From an uncultured Eubacteriales bacterium (lineage in GTDB: Bacteria > Bacillota > Clostridia > Oscillospirales > Acutalibacteraceae), in assembly GCA_900313475.1 (NCBI GenBank), contig OMRJ01000149.1:1-25074 (forward strand): a stretch of DNA of 25,074 nt. The letters run 5' to 3'. The notes below the pieces were generated by a model. That model was given only the letters and a program-made list of their open reading frames with translations, made no database searches and was not told where the DNA came from. The first letter of the stretch is position 1. Every line of letters begins with the position of its first letter. The position numbers and the translations under genes are program-made. Positions 1 through 7,955 of this stretch are shown one piece after another.

Positions 1-556
1 GATCCTTGCACTCGCGGTAGTCGACCGTGATGTAAGGCTCGCACTCCGCGGCGTTTACTATCAGAGTGTCGATAGGCTTGTCGGGTGAAATTCGATATTT
101 TACATGGGAGGGAAAACCCGCGCCGCCGAGCCCTACCAGTCCCGATGCGCGGATTGCATCGCAAAGGGATGCGTTGTCGGTGACGGTCGGCGGTGTAAAT
201 TCCGCAAAATTATCGGTTCTGCCGTCGGATGTTACGGTGACGGCTTTGCATATCCTGCCGTTTGACAGCTTTACGTCTCCGACAGCCGAGACAACGCCCG
301 ACACGGACGAGTGTATCGGTGCACTGACGAACTTGTCGCTGTCGCCTATAACCTGACCGGCTTTTACCGTGTCGCCCACTCTTACCGTGGGGTCGCACGG
401 CGCTCCTATGTGCTGAAGCATCGGAAGCACGACGGTCTGCGGCGTAGGAATACGCACCGTTTCAAATTCGGCGGTTATTTTGCTGTGAACGACATTCACT
501 CCGCCGACTCCTTTTTTTACCGCTTTAAGCACGGCATCGGGTTTTAATTTTCCCAT
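1..556 (-). CDS. rnfC: RnfC, N-terminal part (runs off left edge)
   Basis: Subunit C of the Rnf complex, a membrane-bound ferredoxin:NAD+ oxidoreductase that pumps Na+ or H+; RnfC is the peripheral subunit proposed to bind NADH, FMN and FeS clusters. About 185 residues are visible. The translation shows the family signatures QHIGAP, the biotinyl-like segment SAPIHSSVSG, the loop GLVGLGGAGFP and the segment NAAECEPYIT. The ATG at 556 lies one base after the stop of the upstream membrane protein, with GGAGGAA just before it, so the two are translationally coupled. The C-terminal half with the Cys-rich cluster motifs lies outside the window. The opening (GVGGVNVVHSK) is the gut-clostridial form rather than the proteobacterial GGVHPP. 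The family call is firm. Confidence 0.95.
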   Translation of the reverse strand, partial: MGKLKPDAVLKAVKKGVGGVNVVHSKITAEFETVRIPTPQTVVLPMLQHIGAPCDPTVRVGDTVKAGQVIGDSDKFVSAPIHSSVSGVVSAVGDVKLSNGRICKAVTVTSDGRTDNFAEFTPPTVTDNASLCDAIRASGLVGLGGAGFPSHVKYRISPDKPIDTLIVNAAECEPYITVDYRECKD

Positions 557-557
557 G

Positions 558-1118
558 TTATTCCTCCGTATTTCTTTTTTCGGATTTGAGTTTATTGAAA
601 AGTCCGAGTTTTTTAAGTGACGGCATGATGCAATTGAGCACCGTGCCGGTGACGGCGCCCGTTATGACAGCCGAAATAACGAGCACCGGAAAATATGCGG
701 CGTAGTACGGCGAGCCGAGAATAATGCAAGCCGCGACGGTTTGGCCTGCATTGTGACACACCGCGCCGAGCACCGAAATGCCCGTGAACGACAGCCTGCC
801 GTACACCCTTTTTATAAGCAATGCGGTCACGGCAACGCTTAAAAGTCCTCCCGACAGTGAGATGAACCCTGCCGTTATACCGGAAATAATTACTGTGAAC
901 GCCGATTTTATGAGTGTCAGCAGCAGGGCGCAGCCGAATCCCATAGAAGCGCACGCGAACATTACAATTATATTGGCAATGCCGGGTTTTACGCCGGGCG
1001 GGAGAGGCAGCAGCGCCGTTACTACGCTTTCCATGTATGAAAACGCGAGCATCAGTGCGCCGAGAATGCCTGTCGCGGCAGTGACGCGTATTGAAAACCG
1101 CGATTTTGAAATTTTCAT
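558..1118 (-). CDS. Gx transporter / heptaprenyl diphosphate synthase component I-like membrane protein
   Basis: A 186-residue integral membrane protein of the family often labelled heptaprenyl diphosphate synthase component I or Gx transporter (Hpre_diP_synt_I). Typical segments are LGALMLAFSYMES near residue 20, LPPGVKPGIANI near residue 40 and a long series of hydrophobic helices with conserved glycines (near ISLSGGLLS). The start at 1118 is preceded by AAGGA. It sits between the NusG-domain-II gene and rnfC, an arrangement familiar in Clostridia. That context argues for a role linked to Rnf, such as flavin or quinone-related transport or assembly, more than for polyprenyl synthesis. The true substrate is unknown; the prenyl-synthase name is an old annotation. 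Confidence 0.85.
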   Translation of the reverse strand: MKISKSRFSIRVTAATGILGALMLAFSYMESVVTALLPLPPGVKPGIANIIVMFACASMGFGCALLLTLIKSAFTVIISGITAGFISLSGGLLSVAVTALLIKRVYGRLSFTGISVLGAVCHNAGQTVAACIILGSPYYAAYFPVLVISAVITGAVTGTVLNCIMPSLKKLGLFNKLKSEKRNTEE

Positions 1119-1138
1119 ATTTTTGTCCTTGCAGTCGG

Positions 1139-1537
1139 TTAATATGCGATTGAGTCATATCCGTTGCCCGTGTGCCCGTTCGGCGAAAGTGTTATAAGCA
1201 CCCGGTTCGGTATGCATGCGGCGGTGCTGTAAGGTTTTGAGAGCATGCCGCTTTTAATGCAGTCGTGAGATTGACAGCTTGACGAAGTGAAACCTATTTT
1301 TCCGTTCTCGGCGGTTATTTCAACTCCGACAACGGGAGTAATGACTTTTTTTTCTTTTATGTCGGACAGATTCGCTTCAAAAACGGTCTGACCGTCCAAA
1401 TACACACGTGCAGTAATGCCGTTTTGACGTTCTCTCATCAAAAAACATGCTGCGACGGCGGCAATGAGTAAAACCGATGACATGATAATATCGCGCCTTG
1501 TTATTTTTAACGGTAAGTTATTTTGCTGCTTCTTCAT
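1139..1537 (-). CDS. NusG domain II-containing membrane-anchored protein
   Basis: A 132-residue protein with one N-terminal membrane helix (about residues 16-33, IIMSSVLLIAAVAACF) followed by a small extracytoplasmic NusG-domain-II-like beta domain. The segment SSSCQSHDCIKSG...AACIPNRVLITL matches the family pattern of spaced Cys residues followed by C-x-P-N-R/K. The ATG at 1537 overlaps the end of apbE by 20 bases. No good Shine-Dalgarno precedes it, so translation probably depends on coupling to apbE. Further in-frame Met codons extend upstream inside apbE but would add non-family residues before the membrane helix. This family commonly accompanies apbE and rnf genes in Clostridia; its precise role is not established. 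Confidence 0.85.
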   Translation of the reverse strand: MKKQQNNLPLKITRRDIIMSSVLLIAAVAACFLMRERQNGITARVYLDGQTVFEANLSDIKEKKVITPVVGVEITAENGKIGFTSSSCQSHDCIKSGMLSKPYSTAACIPNRVLITLSPNGHTGNGYDSIAY

Positions 1538-2582
1538 ATGACACCGTTTTGTACACATCGGTATTTGTGATTGTAAAATTTTTACATATACTATCTGTAA
1601 CAAAAACCGTCCCGTTCTCGAAAACGAACACCGCGTCGGCACCGAACGATTTGAGCCACAATACGGACGTCTCGTTAAGTCCGTTTACGAAAAGAGCCGT
1701 TGAAAGAGCGTCGGCGTTAAGCCCCGATGGGCATATAACGCTCACGCTTACAAGTCCGTTTTCTGCGGGGTATCCCGTGTCGGGGTTTATTATATGGTGA
1801 TAACTCTTACCGTTTTCTTCAAAGCGTTTTTCGTAGCTTCCCGATGTGGACACACACAGCGCGCCGTTTTCCGCCTTCAGTGACAGTGCAGCAAACACTT
1901 CGTCCGGGCTGCCGAGCGGATCGCGCATTCCGATTTTCCATTCGCCGTTTTTGCCTTTCGGATTTTCTCCGGTTACGAGCACATTTCCTCCGAAAGAAAT
2001 GCATGCGGCGGTGTCGGAGGCAAGGAGCTTTTCTTTCATGATGTCGCATGCTTCGCCCTTGCCGAGAGCGCCGACATCGAGCTTCTGTCCGTTTTCGACC
2101 GAGACGGTTCTGTTTGCTTCGTCAATAAAAACGCCGTCGATATTTACCGTGTCCAGCGCCGCTTTAAGCGCGCTTTCATCCGGCACGGACGGCGTTCCGC
2201 CGGTGAAGCCCCAAAGCGCCGTAACCGCGCCGAGCGTTATGTCAAGTCGTCTGTTGAGAGTGTTGCAGAGAAGCACGGCTTTTTGGAGAAAAGACACCGT
2301 GCGGCTGTCGACTATCGCGGAACCCGTGGAGTTTATCCGCGAAATGTCGGAGCCGTCGGACGTTGCGGAGAGAAGTCTGTCCGCAGCCGTGACAGCGGAC
2401 GATATCTCGTTCCACAGAAGATCTGTTTGTTTTTTGTCTTTTCCGTACAGCGACGCCGAAACCGCACTGCCCATGGCAAAGGATGAGTATTCGTTTTTTT
2501 GTGAGCCGCACGCGCAGAGAGAAACGATAATGCACACGGCGGAAAGCACGGCGGCTGTTTTTTTTAAGATAAATCCGCGCAT
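1518..2582 (-). CDS. apbE: FAD:protein FMN transferase, lipoprotein (ApbE)
   Basis: ApbE attaches FMN through a phosphoester bond to Thr/Ser of target flavoproteins outside the membrane; RnfG and RnfD are the classic targets, which fits the rnfC gene downstream. The 354-residue protein begins with a lipoprotein signal peptide; the lipobox is LCAC with the lipidated Cys at residue 25. Family motifs are present: DISRIN, LDVGALGKGEA (the D-x-G-x-x-x-K-G nucleotide-binding loop), SFGGN, WKIGMRDP, YHHIINPDTGYP and DALSTALFVNG. The start at 2582 was chosen because GGAGGG lies seven bases upstream and the signal peptide begins there; an in-frame upstream Met would add 15 unlikely residues. It is the first gene of the minus-strand rnf cluster. 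Confidence 0.95.
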   Translation of the reverse strand: MRGFILKKTAAVLSAVCIIVSLCACGSQKNEYSSFAMGSAVSASLYGKDKKQTDLLWNEISSAVTAADRLLSATSDGSDISRINSTGSAIVDSRTVSFLQKAVLLCNTLNRRLDITLGAVTALWGFTGGTPSVPDESALKAALDTVNIDGVFIDEANRTVSVENGQKLDVGALGKGEACDIMKEKLLASDTAACISFGGNVLVTGENPKGKNGEWKIGMRDPLGSPDEVFAALSLKAENGALCVSTSGSYEKRFEENGKSYHHIINPDTGYPAENGLVSVSVICPSGLNADALSTALFVNGLNETSVLWLKSFGADAVFVFENGTVFVTDSICKNFTITNTDVYKTVSYEEAAK

Positions 2583-2612
2583 CGTATAACCCTCCGAAAT
2601 GCTTTTTTTATA

Positions 2613-2641
2613 ATTATAGCAAGTCATTTCAAGATAGTAAA
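2613..2641 (-). promoter_or_regulatory. sigma-A-like promoter for the apbE/rnf cluster
   Basis: Reading the minus strand, a -35 element TTTACT (2636-2641) and a perfect -10 TATAAT (2613-2618) are separated by exactly 17 bases. Transcription would begin near 2606, giving a leader of about 24 bases before apbE. It lies in the AT-rich 224-base divergent gap between apbE and the first sortase. Confidence 0.6.
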
Positions 2642-2676
2642 GAGATATTTTTTATTTTAATATAAATTTAGGGTAC

Positions 2677-2705
2677 TTGTATTAAAACATATTATGTGTT
2701 ATCAT
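2677..2705 (+). promoter_or_regulatory. sigma-A-like promoter for the sortase operon
   Basis: A -35 TTGTAT (2677-2682) and a -10 TATCAT (2700-2705) are separated by 17 bases. The leader to the TTG start of the sortase would be about 95 bases, and no known riboswitch fold was recognised in it. The same -35 hexamer, TTGTAT, appears in front of the hydrolase gene at 18091. The rest of the 2583-2806 gap holds only the divergent apbE promoter and the sortase ribosome binding site. Confidence 0.5.
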
Positions 2706-2806
2706 ATACTTTATCAAAGACGAAGATTACGGGAGAATGATTCTTTCGGCAGTCGTGCGTCGGTATTGATAAACTTCCCAAACCGAAAAAAACGGAGGAA
2801 ACAGCA

Positions 2807-3964
2807 TTGTCAGACGAAAACATAAATACCTCACGGGGCGGCATTTCGGGCATATCCTTTTCGGACGGTCGCGTAAAGTATGCGGAACCTGCGCCGCTGT
2901 CTTGTTCATCCGACGAAAAAAAGTCGGATAAAAGCGTTTATCTCGATGCCACCGACGATACGGAGGAAGAAAAGGCGGAGCGTGCAAAAAACCGCAAAAA
3001 CATCATGTCGTCAAAGGATAAAAAAACGGTTGCGATTCTTGCCGCTGCGGATTTTGTCGTGTTTGCCGTTATCGGAATTTACCTTATTCTCACCGGTGCG
3101 GGTGATCCGTATGCCGGAATAAAAAGCGGAAACAATTTTGATGCATCTAAAGATTATTACGATGTCGCAACGGTTTTTGATGGCGAGCTTGTGCCTCTTA
3201 TGAACGATGTCGGCTTTCCCGACGGAATACAGGATAGCTTCAAGAGCATTTATTCCGAAAACAAAGACACCGTCGGATGGATAAAGATAAACGGCACATC
3301 CATTGATTTTCCTGTCGTTCAGTCGGAAGACAACGTTTATTACGAACGCAAAAACTTTTACGGACAATATGACCGGCGAGGTTCCATCTGGCTTGATGTA
3401 CGCTGCAAGCTCGGGCGCGGCAGAAACAGCCTTTCAAAAAACACGATTCTGTACGGTCACAATCTGTCGCAGGACGAATGTATTTTCCGTGACGTTACGA
3501 AATACACCGACCTCGACTACTATAAATCTCATCCTCTGGTGGAATTCGACACGATATACAACAATTTCAAGTGGAAGGTGTTCGCGTGCTTCAAAACCAC
3601 CGTTTCGGCGGAGTATGACGGCGGAAACGTGTTTTACTACATAGATCCGTCGTTCCCCGACAGCATGACAGACGCTTTCGCGAGTGAATGCCTGACACGA
3701 AGCTATTTTGTAAATCCCGCTGTCGACATTCAGGCGACGGACAAGCTTTTATGCCTTTCCACATGTGTTTACGATTACAACACCGCATCAACATATATAG
3801 AAACGCGCTGTGTGCTTATGGCGCGGCTTGTGAGAAACGGCGAGAGTGAGGATGTAGATGTCAGCGGCGCGTATGCAAACGAAAACAGACGCATGCCGCA
3901 GATATATTACGACAGAAACGGATTGCAGAACCCTTACGCAGGCATGCCTGTTTTCTCAAGGTGA
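2807..3964 (+). CDS. class B sortase, first copy
   Basis: A membrane-anchored transpeptidase that would cut a sorting signal in secreted proteins and join them to peptidoglycan. Of 385 residues, the first ~72 are charged and cytoplasmic, a membrane helix follows at about 74-95, and the extracellular class B domain starts near residue 150 (WIKINGTSIDFPVVQ). All three catalytic residues are visible: His218 in YGHN, Cys320 in LSTC and Arg334 in ETRC. The protein is longer than the usual 220-260 residues because of the N-terminal arm. The start is TTG at 2807 with GGAGGAA (2794-2800) at good spacing; no better ATG exists. It is the first gene of the plus-strand operon, 42 bases ahead of a second sortase. 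No sorting-signal substrate was found in the window, so its target is unknown. Confidence 0.92.
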   Translation: MSDENINTSRGGISGISFSDGRVKYAEPAPLSCSSDEKKSDKSVYLDATDDTEEEKAERAKNRKNIMSSKDKKTVAILAAADFVVFAVIGIYLILTGAGDPYAGIKSGNNFDASKDYYDVATVFDGELVPLMNDVGFPDGIQDSFKSIYSENKDTVGWIKINGTSIDFPVVQSEDNVYYERKNFYGQYDRRGSIWLDVRCKLGRGRNSLSKNTILYGHNLSQDECIFRDVTKYTDLDYYKSHPLVEFDTIYNNFKWKVFACFKTTVSAEYDGGNVFYYIDPSFPDSMTDAFASECLTRSYFVNPAVDIQATDKLLCLSTCVYDYNTASTYIETRCVLMARLVRNGESEDVDVSGAYANENRRMPQIYYDRNGLQNPYAGMPVFSR

Positions 3965-4006
3965 ATAAGGTGAAAATGACGAATATTTCCGGAAAGGAGT
4001 GCTTAT

Positions 4007-6604
4007 ATGGAAGAATACGGTCTGAACGGTAATTCTCCCGAAGCAAGCGGCGCCGCGTCCGAAAAGAATGAAGCCGCAACGGAAGCGGTGCAGACGGCGG
4101 AAACGCCGCAGAATACCGAAACGGCGCAGATTGACGCGCAAAGTGAATCGGTGGATGACATTCTCGCCGAAATAATGGGGGACGGCGGCTTTAACGATGA
4201 TTTTACGGGGCTGTACGCGCGTTATCTCGGCGGCGGCAGGGCGCATGAGACGTTTGCCGCGGAAAACGAAGTCCGTCAACGTGTGGAATATGAAGCACCG
4301 CCGGAGAGCAGAGATATTTCTCCGTCAAAAAAAGTCGGCTTTGAAGAAAAACTCCCGGAGGGCATGCGAGTGGTTTACGACGCTGCCGAGGAGGAGGCGC
4401 GCCGACCGGAATTTACTTCGGCGGGAGAAGTGAGATATCCCACAATGGGATCGGGCGAAGCGGAAGAAAGAGTGGTATATGACGCTTCGTGGGAGGAGCA
4501 GGCTAAAAAAGACGCGGCGAAACGCGAAGCAAGGCGCAGAGATGCCGCTCTTATGGGTGACAGCGCATATGTCAGATCGTTTGTGTCCGGCGGCATGCCG
4601 ATGGCAAACAGGGGCAGCACCGCCGAAAAGCGTCCCGCGGTCAATCCACGGTTCATAGATCCTCTGTCGGAATATGAGCCTGAACGTCCCGTTCGCACAC
4701 CTGTGGCGAGTGTGCCAAAAACAGAAGAAAGGCAAGAAGAAAAAGTGAACAATTCCGAAAAATCCGATAAACAGAATTCTTTTTTTCAAGATGGTTTTTC
4801 CGTAAGAAGCGGTAACTCTGCGGCTGCCGACGGAAAAACCTACGGTGCGTCCCCGTCCGGCGGCGCATCTGCGGCAGCATCGGAAAAATCGGATAATCCC
4901 GTTTCTTCGGCAGTGCCGGAAAAACCGCTGATCGATGATGCGGTTCTCGACGCATTTGCCCGCTCGCAAAAAAGCGATACGGATTTTCGCGAACGTTGGA
5001 AAAGTGAAATAGAGCTTGCCGAGAGACGCAAAAAAGAGCGTGCCGAGGCTGAATCAAGGAAAAAAGCGGAGCTTCGCGCAATCAGCGAACGCCGTGAAGC
5101 CGAGAAAAAAGCGTTGGCGGACGACCGTCCGGGAATTCCGCTTGAGATAAACGGCGCAGACGAGGCGGCAAAGGCATCAAATTTTACCCGTTCGCCCGTA
5201 AACACAAAGCAAAGCGGCGGACAGCGTTCCGTTTCCTCCGGCTTCAGCTTTTCGGAGGACGGCGTGTTTGAGGTTACTCCCGATGATATAGTCGAAAAAG
5301 TAAGCACGCGCGACATCCCTGCGAAGGCGGTCATGTCGGCTGCCGACAGAACCGTAAAAAAGAGTGCCGGTGAGCGCATTTCATTCTTTTTTAAGACGCG
5401 TTTTTCGTCCGAAGGCATTCGCCGCTGGGCAAAGGATGTTTTTCCGCATAAGGGTGACGGAAAAGGCGAGATTGTCCGCAAGCTTGTCAGAATTGTGTCA
5501 TTCTTGGCGCTTACTGCGGCTGTAATTTATCTTATTGTGTATTTTATAAAATATGAGACACGCAAGCGCAATGATGCGATCATAGACAGGGAAATGGAGC
5601 AGACGCTCCCGTCAGACGAGGTCGATAACGCCTGGAAGGATATCAGGGCGAGATATCCCGATGTTGAGTTCCCCGAGGGAATGAACATCAACTTTGCGAA
5701 CACTTATGCGATAAACCCGGATGTAGCCGGTTATCTCCGAATTGCGGGCAAAAAGACGAATATCGGCACAATTCTTTTGCAGCGTAAGGGCGACGACAAC
5801 TATTATCTCTACCGTGATATGTACGGTAAAAAGAGCCGCTACGGCAACCCCTATGTCAAGTCATCGAGCAGCATGGCAAAGGAAGGACTGTCGCAGAACA
5901 CTATCATTTACGGACACAACACGCACGATGGACTTATGTTCCACGAGCTTGAAAACTATATGAGCCGTGACGGTTATATCGATGCGCCGATTGTTACGCT
6001 CGACACGCTTTTTGAGCAGACGAAGTGGAAGATCTTTGCCGTTATACTTACAAATTCCACTCCGGAAGCAGACAACAACTATGTTTTCACATATTTGTAT
6101 TCAACGTTTAACTCAAAGCAGCATTTCGATTCCGTTTTGAACGGCATTCTCGACCGCTCGATGATACACACCGGTGTGGATGTGAACACCGACGACAAAA
6201 TTCTGACGCTTTACACCTGTTACCAGAGCCTGTTTGACGGCGGAAGACTTGTTGTGTTTGCACGCCAGCTCCGCGACGGCGAGACGGAGGAAATAAATGC
6301 GTCGAAGGTGTATTACAACAGCAACGCGCGTTTCCCGCAGGCATACTATGACGCAAAGAAAATGACAAATCCGTTTGCGCCTGCGAGCGAGCCTGCAACG
6401 ACTGCACCGAAGCCGACGCCGTCGCCCGTGCCGGCACCGTCGAATAACGCCGACACGACGGACGAAAACATTACGGAAAGAGTGACCGATACCTCACGGC
6501 AGGGTTCGGAAGAATCGCCGTCACAGACTGCCGCGACCGAAGCTTCCGTAACGGGAACGCCTCCCGAAACGGCATCGCCGCCGACCGAAGCGAACGCCGC
6601 ATAG
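4007..6604 (+). CDS. class B sortase with very long cytoplasmic N-terminal region
   Basis: An 865-residue protein. Residues 1 to ~490 are hydrophilic, low-complexity and rich in Glu, Ala, Arg and Ser. They include two copies of RVVYDA (starting at residues 121 and 155) and a strongly charged stretch near 325-375 likely to form a coiled coil. A membrane helix at about 496-517 is followed by an extracellular class B sortase domain with His637 (YGHN), Cys738 (LYTC) and Arg747 (GGRLVVFAR), so the catalytic set is complete. A Pro/Thr/Ser-rich tail of ~75 residues follows from about residue 790. The domain ends with RFPQAYYD...NPF, echoing the first sortase (RMPQIYYD...NPY). ATG at 4007 is preceded by AAAGGAG. 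The cytoplasmic arm is unexplained and far longer than in typical sortases. Confidence 0.9.
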   Translation: MEEYGLNGNSPEASGAASEKNEAATEAVQTAETPQNTETAQIDAQSESVDDILAEIMGDGGFNDDFTGLYARYLGGGRAHETFAAENEVRQRVEYEAPPESRDISPSKKVGFEEKLPEGMRVVYDAAEEEARRPEFTSAGEVRYPTMGSGEAEERVVYDASWEEQAKKDAAKREARRRDAALMGDSAYVRSFVSGGMPMANRGSTAEKRPAVNPRFIDPLSEYEPERPVRTPVASVPKTEERQEEKVNNSEKSDKQNSFFQDGFSVRSGNSAAADGKTYGASPSGGASAAASEKSDNPVSSAVPEKPLIDDAVLDAFARSQKSDTDFRERWKSEIELAERRKKERAEAESRKKAELRAISERREAEKKALADDRPGIPLEINGADEAAKASNFTRSPVNTKQSGGQRSVSSGFSFSEDGVFEVTPDDIVEKVSTRDIPAKAVMSAADRTVKKSAGERISFFFKTRFSSEGIRRWAKDVFPHKGDGKGEIVRKLVRIVSFLALTAAVIYLIVYFIKYETRKRNDAIIDREMEQTLPSDEVDNAWKDIRARYPDVEFPEGMNINFANTYAINPDVAGYLRIAGKKTNIGTILLQRKGDDNYYLYRDMYGKKSRYGNPYVKSSSSMAKEGLSQNTIIYGHNTHDGLMFHELENYMSRDGYIDAPIVTLDTLFEQTKWKIFAVILTNSTPEADNNYVFTYLYSTFNSKQHFDSVLNGILDRSMIHTGVDVNTDDKILTLYTCYQSLFDGGRLVVFARQLRDGETEEINASKVYYNSNARFPQAYYDAKKMTNPFAPASEPATTAPKPTPSPVPAPSNNADTTDENITERVTDTSRQGSEESPSQTAATEASVTGTPPETASPPTEANAA

Positions 6605-6671
6605 CTTGTTTCCCGCATTTTTGAGTGTGTGTTGCCCGTTGCGGCAGGAAAGAGAAAGAAAGGCATGAAGC

Positions 6672-7934
6672 ATGAATATTAAGATAATAGTATTGGGAAT
6701 AGACGGGAGTCAGGCTGATGTAAGCTATGACGATATGCTTTTCGGCGTTTTCGCGGAGCATCTTGCGGATAATGACTCGGTTCTCTATTTCCCGACACTG
6801 AAAGACGCGACGGTTGCGGTCAGCAAGGCGTTTACCGAAGCCGATACCGTCATATTTCTTATAAAAGAAGAAAGATACGGAGCAGATAAGCGCCTTTTGT
6901 GCAAGGCTCTCGGACTTTCTTTTGAAACAGACGCGGTAATTCGTGCAATGGCGCTTCACTCTGCGGGGGATTCCTTTGCGGAGGACGCGCAGTTTGACGA
7001 GACGCACTGCCGTATTCCGAAAGGCGCTAAGAGCTTTGTTCTTGACGACGGTCTTTATGCGGGTTTTGCGGCGGTAAAAGGAACACAGACTACTGTCGTG
7101 CTGCCGATGTCGCCTGTCAGAACATCACATCTGCTTGTGAAACAGGTCATTCCGTATCTCAATTCATCTTATAATGTAGAGATACCGACCGATCTTATTC
7201 GCAGGAGATATGTGGGCAGCTTCGCAAACAGTATCGGCGGCAATGATATTTCTGTTGCCGTTTCGGGCACAAATTCCGCCAAGATTTTTGCGGAGTACAT
7301 TTCCGGCAACACCGTTTTGGAAAACGCCGTTGTTTTCTCAGGGCATGCCGAGCCGCGCAGAAACGTCCCGCCGAACGAATATGTAGTAAGCCTGTCGATA
7401 ACAGCGGCGGAGCTTTTGGGCGCACCATACGGTATCGCCATATCAAATGCTTTTTATTCGGGTGACAGTGCCGACAGCGAAAAAACCGTCTATATGGCGG
7501 TTACAAATGATGCGGAGACGGTTGTACGGGTTGTTCATTCTCTCCCGTTTGAGGACGTGAACGACTTTATGACGCGCTGCTGCGGTGAAATGTGCCGTCT
7601 TCTTACCGAGACTATAGAGGTGGATACCGGTGTAAGGGAGCGTCCTGCCCCGCCGAAAAAGAAAAAGAATACGGGGCTTGTCGCCGCGATTTTTGTCGTA
7701 ATTATAATGCTCGCGGGCGTCGTCGGCTACGGCGCAAGCGTTTTTAAGACAAACAATTATTCACTTAAAGAATGGTATAACACTTATATATCGAAGTATT
7801 CACACTATACCTTTGACCTCGACGGCACATCGGCAGTTACGGGAGAGAATAAAACGGAAGAAAAGACAGAGTCAAATTCCGTTTCCGTTTCATCGACCGA
7901 AAACGACGTGTCGGAGAAGGTGTCAAAATCATAA
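6672..7934 (+). CDS. CinA-like (MoCF + PncC-like) protein anchored by a C-terminal membrane helix
   Basis: No confident product name. By eye, residues 1 to ~165 follow the layout of the CinA N-terminal MoCF/MogA-like domain: a beta strand at the start, ADTVIFLI where the family has the strand before GGLGPT, then RIPKGAKS...GLYAGFA and VVLPMSP, which parallel the CinA segments 'iP.ga...GtApGf' and 'vi.LPGvP'. Residues ~171-325 resemble the PncC (nicotinamide-nucleotide amidase) domain: ISVAVSGTNS against AESCTGG, AVVFSGH, GIAISNAF against GLAVTGIAG, and KTVYMAV against GTVYIAV. Several signature residues are changed, so it may be catalytically dead. A KKKKK linker and a membrane helix (about 336-357) follow, then a 60-residue Ser/Thr-rich tail predicted outside. 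ATG at 6672 follows GAAAGG. It lies between a sortase and a SpoIID gene. Confidence 0.6.
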   Translation: MNIKIIVLGIDGSQADVSYDDMLFGVFAEHLADNDSVLYFPTLKDATVAVSKAFTEADTVIFLIKEERYGADKRLLCKALGLSFETDAVIRAMALHSAGDSFAEDAQFDETHCRIPKGAKSFVLDDGLYAGFAAVKGTQTTVVLPMSPVRTSHLLVKQVIPYLNSSYNVEIPTDLIRRRYVGSFANSIGGNDISVAVSGTNSAKIFAEYISGNTVLENAVVFSGHAEPRRNVPPNEYVVSLSITAAELLGAPYGIAISNAFYSGDSADSEKTVYMAVTNDAETVVRVVHSLPFEDVNDFMTRCCGEMCRLLTETIEVDTGVRERPAPPKKKKNTGLVAAIFVVIIMLAGVVGYGASVFKTNNYSLKEWYNTYISKYSHYTFDLDGTSAVTGENKTEEKTESNSVSVSSTENDVSEKVSKS

Positions 7935-7955
7935 ACTTTCCCAAGGCAGGTGCCT

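Noticed and set aside
1846..2589. Plus-strand frame of 247 codons opposite apbE
   Set aside because: apbE carries all family motifs on the minus strand; the opposite frame is compositionally a shadow with no start signal.
2706..2806. Riboswitch in the ~95-base leader of the sortase operon
   Set aside because: Only short imperfect pairings were found; nothing matched a known riboswitch core.
4840..5481. Minus-strand frame of 213 codons opposite the second sortase
   Set aside because: Ser/Ala/Arg-rich shadow of the charged coding sequence on the other strand; no ribosome binding site or recognisable domain.
6580..6604. Possible sorting signal at the C-terminus of the second sortase or other proteins in the operon
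   Set aside because: No LPxTG or NPxTN-like motif followed by a hydrophobic segment and basic tail was found in any product of the window.
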